Source: Shewanellaceae bacterium UBA2521
GTDB taxonomy: Bacteria; Pseudomonadota; Gammaproteobacteria; Enterobacterales; Shewanellaceae
Assembly (NCBI GenBank): GCA_002341165.1
Contig: DDNL01000091.1
Span: 1-24,246, forward strand
DNA: 24,246 nt
Direction of reading: 5' to 3'
The notes beneath the pieces were generated by a model, which saw nothing but the letters and a program-made list of their open reading frames with translations, searched no databases and was not told the origin of the DNA. Below are positions 22,314 to 24,246 of this stretch, piece by piece (within the stretch, counting starts at the first letter, position 1; each line of letters opens with the position of its first letter). A program made the translations under genes and the position numbers.

Positions 22314-22922
22314 TCATTTATGCGTGATGCACAGTCTTTCTATCGCTTTCTCTACATCGAGTAATGCATGCTCAGCGAAGTTTGGCATAGCTAGACGCTC
22401 TGCAACAAAAAAGGTTACATCATCTAAGCCAAGAAATGAAAACAGCGTTTTCAAGTATGGATCTTGATGATTCTGTGGACTATGGCTATAGCTTCCGCCG
22501 CGCGTGATGGCGACAATGACTTTTTTGTCTTTGAGTAAACCGATAGGTCCTTCAGCGGTAAACTTAAAAGTGTGATTCACTCTAGCAATATGATCAATAT
22601 AAGCTTTGAGTGTTGAAGGTACACCAAAGTTATACATAGGAACACCTAGAACGATGACATCGCTTTGACGCACTTCATCAATCAGCGACATGGAAAGTTT
22701 AGAGCTTTTAGCCATATCTTCATCATAAGTGGCTTCTTCTTGATAAAACGCTTTAATGGTTGCTTCTGAAATATGCGGTATAACATGCATACCCACATCA
22801 CGTATCGTAACCTTTGAATCAGGATGATCGCAGATGATCTTGTTAACGATTTTCTTTGAAAGATTTCTTGAGTGTGAACCTTGGATCTGTGAGCTGGTGT
22901 CTATATGTAGTAGATGCATCAT
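22314..22922 (-). CDS. azoR: FMN-dependent NADH:quinone reductase / azoreductase
   Basis: A 202-residue flavodoxin-fold enzyme of the AzoR (AcpD) family, which uses NADH and FMN to reduce quinones and azo compounds in the cytoplasm. Motifs seen are HIDTSSQIQGSHSR near the start (phosphate binding of FMN), PMYNFGVPSTLKAYIDHIAR in the middle, GPIGLLKDKK and then TRGGSYS, all expected for the family. Length matches the usual 200 or so. AAGGA precedes two adjacent ATGs; the second (22919) has better spacing, so the protein may start one residue later. The MAPEG gene follows on the same strand. Confidence 0.93.
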   Translation of the reverse strand: MMHLLHIDTSSQIQGSHSRNLSKKIVNKIICDHPDSKVTIRDVGMHVIPHISEATIKAFYQEEATYDEDMAKSSKLSMSLIDEVRQSDVIVLGVPMYNFGVPSTLKAYIDHIARVNHTFKFTAEGPIGLLKDKKVIVAITRGGSYSHSPQNHQDPYLKTLFSFLGLDDVTFFVAERLAMPNFAEHALLDVEKAIERLCITHK

Positions 22923-22950
22923 GTTTTCCTTATGGTTGTTTTTATTCTAT

Positions 22951-23306
22951 TTAATTAAAGAAAGCGTGTTGTGTTATGAGGTAAAAATGCGGAAGCTTCC
23001 AAACATATTGTAACAGGATGTATCGCTTGAAATAAGCCCATGGTGCAATCATAGGCATAGCGAACTTCATAAAAATCATACCCACAGCGAAAACTCCGCC
23101 AGATTTAACCCAATATTTAATCATGAAACCTGTAACACCTGCACTTGCCAAGCTACCTGTGAGCATTGCTTGATACAAGTGTTTATAGATGAAGAAATGA
23201 CTGTTTTAACTGTTGAAAACATATCTGCATTTGCAGTAGCCCAAACTAAATCAGGTGAAACAAGTACACTAATAATTCCTAAAAAAATAGTTACATAAGA
23301 AAACAA
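22951..23306 (-). pseudogene. Small exported two-TM protein, frameshifted (VirB2/pilin-like?)
   Basis: Two minus-strand frames join into one likely protein. The first (from about 23306, TTG start) gives a signal-peptide-like LGIISVLVSPDLVWATANA and then FSTVKTVISSSI; the second continues KHLYQAMLTGSLASAGVTGF and GGVFAVGMIFMKFAMPMIA. Adding one A in the AAA run near 23187 would fuse them. A signal peptide plus two short hydrophobic helices in about 110 residues resembles VirB2/TrbC-type conjugative pilins, but this is a shape argument and no diagnostic motif is present. It could be a decaying gene or a sequencing indel. Confidence 0.4.
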
Positions 23307-23337
23307 AAGGTAATGTGTTAAAATATCTATTTATCAA

Positions 23338-23629
23338 ATGTACATGGAAAAACATATGTTTAATCGAAAATATAAAACCATTTCGAATCGAAATGATCGT
23401 GTGGAAATACCTAGAGAATGCGGCATAAAAGATTTATAGCCAAACAGGAGTTACCGTTAAATGGACGGATATTGTGAATTATTGGATAGACCATGATTTA
23501 GATAATATTGTTGCTCAACAAATACAAGTTAAATTCGAAGAGTCTAAACAGTCAGAGAATAAATTTTTTCAATTTCTACGATCCTTATCTCTCACTATCC
23601 TTGAGCCAACAGCTCTAAAAAAATATTAG
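23338..23629 (+). pseudogene. Small hypothetical plasmid gene with one-base frameshift
   Basis: Starting from an ATG at 23338, 23344 or 23356, the frame reads FNRKYKTISNRNDRVEIPRE and stops at 23437 after GIKDL. The next frame continues without a break as SQTGVTVKWTDIVNYWIDHD, then LDNIVAQQIQVKFEESKQ and ends at 23629 with LEPTALKKY. One missing base at TTATAGC (23434-23440) explains the stop. The intact protein would be about 95 residues and soluble. I do not recognise it; its position next to the origin suggests a plasmid maintenance or regulatory gene. Confidence 0.45.
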
Positions 23630-23690
23630 ATTTGAAAAAGAAAAAATAGCTTATTAAGTTGATTATTTTTTTATTCACAGCTTTTTTAAT

Positions 23691-23726
23691 TATATAGATC
23701 TATATAGATCTATATAGATCTATATA
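23691..23726. repeat. Tandem 10-bp repeat TATATAGATC
   Basis: Three complete copies plus six bases, in tandem. The unit contains the palindrome AGATCT and a GATC site, so Dam methylation sites are spaced exactly one helical turn apart. It lies about 40 bp before the first iteron, so a role in origin architecture is possible. Confidence 0.7.
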
Positions 23727-23768
23727 CAGCTCGATTTTTTTTTAAATATCAAGGCTTTACAGGCCTTC

Positions 23769-23853
23769 AGGTGATAAATTTTTTGGTCTCAGGTGATAAA
23801 TTTTTTGGTTTCAGGTGATAAATTTTTTGGTTTCAGGTGATAAATTTTTTGGT
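23769..23853. repeat. Iteron cluster I: four 19-bp iterons at 22-bp period
   Basis: Copies of AGGTGATAAATTTTTTGGT lie at 23769-23787, 23791-23809, 23813-23831 and 23835-23853, all identical, with 3-base spacers (period 22, about two helical turns). This is the classic binding array of a Rep_3-type initiator. Confidence 0.92.
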
Positions 23854-23864
23854 ACTTCAATAAT

Positions 23865-23873
23865 TTATCCACA
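23865..23873 (+). promoter_or_regulatory. DnaA box
   Basis: A perfect consensus TTATCCACA 11 bases after the last iteron of the first cluster, followed by AT-rich DNA (23880-24025) suited to strand opening. Together with the iterons this marks the replication origin. Confidence 0.85.
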
Positions 23874-24028
23874 TTTTTTGTTTTGGGATTTAATTGCAAT
23901 TAAATTGTTGATTTTTAATTCTTTAATAGGAAGAAAGAGAGTTGAAGGATTAAAAGTTATACATTTATATTAACAGCTTTTAAAAGATTCATTATTTTTT
24001 GTTATGAATGATATTTTTTTGAAATTGA

Positions 24029-24235
24029 AGGTGATAAATTTTTTGGTGATTTCAGATGAATTATACTCAAAAAAACCTGATTAGACCTAGAAGGTGATAC
24101 ATTTTTTGGTGATTTTAGATGAATTATGCTTAAAAAACCCTGATGAGACTTTCAGGTGATAAATTTTTTGGTGATTTTAGATGGATTATGCTTAAAAAAC
24201 CCTGATGAGACCTGATAGGTGATAAATTTTTTGGT
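24029..24235. repeat. Iteron cluster II: four iterons inside a ~63-bp repeat
   Basis: The same 19-bp iteron recurs at 24029-24047, 24092-24110 (one change, GATACA), 24154-24172 and 24217-24235, with periods of 63, 62 and 63. The DNA between copies also repeats (GATTTTAGATGAATTATGCT and CCCTGATGAGAC), so a whole unit was duplicated. The array may continue past the window edge; such secondary arrays commonly lie before the rep gene and repress it, so a rep gene is expected just beyond 24246. Confidence 0.88.
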
Positions 24236-24246
24236 GATTTTAGATG

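Noticed and set aside
23769..24246. CRISPR array
   Set aside because: The direct repeats are 19 bp with 3-base spacers or with conserved 43-44 base intervals that themselves repeat, and they sit with a DnaA box; this is an iteron origin.

Overview
The window is AT-rich and looks like part of a plasmid from a gammaproteobacterium, most likely Acinetobacter or another member of the Moraxellaceae. This assignment is an inference. It rests on base composition, degenerate IS6- and IS3-family insertion sequences, and an iteron origin at the right edge with a DnaA box (23865-23873), as seen in Rep_3-type Acinetobacter plasmids. No replication initiator gene lies inside the window.

Layout. 1-631: a remnant of an IS6-family transposase and otherwise no gene. 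632-1831 (minus): an exported serine beta-lactamase-like hydrolase. 2009-5180 (plus): a graveyard of small immunity-like genes mixed with 3' tails of polymorphic-toxin genes; several pairs are joined by ATGA or TTGA overlaps. 5187-5700: a broken IS6-family transposase. 6114-19745 (plus): one giant gene of 4543 codons. 19752-20142: an internally deleted IS6-family copy in the opposite orientation. 20143-20667: another toxin tail with an overlapping immunity gene of the family seen on the left. 20668-21795: IS3 remnant, a small exported protein and gene debris. 21796-22922 (minus): a MAPEG-family membrane protein and an azoreductase (azoR). 22951-23629: two small genes, each apparently carrying a one-base frameshift. 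23691-24246: repeats and iterons of the origin.

The central object is a MARTX toxin (multifunctional-autoprocessing RTX). Its N-terminus, A repeats, roughly 34 B repeats, helical region, cysteine protease domain (His3550, Cys3599), post-CPD region and C-terminal Gly/Asp repeats all follow the plan of Vibrio RtxA. The effector cargo between the B repeats and the protease is unusual. It holds a lethal-factor-like zinc metallopeptidase (HELGH at 1920-1924, Glu1971), a stretch with the four-residue signature of ADP-ribosyl cyclase/CD38 enzymes (W2165, E2179, W2239, E2268), a linker of five 30-residue repeats, and a second lethal-factor-like domain whose zinc site is lost (YQLGH at 3359-3363).

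How it fits together: the MARTX gene lies between inverted IS6-family ends that stop 6 bp after its stop codon and about 410 bp before its start. The right IS end abuts a toxin tail in mid-domain. A cassette therefore seems to have entered a contact-dependent or polymorphic toxin-immunity array. None of the usual MARTX partners (acyltransferase RtxC, transporters RtxB/D/E) is present here, so activation and export would depend on genes elsewhere.
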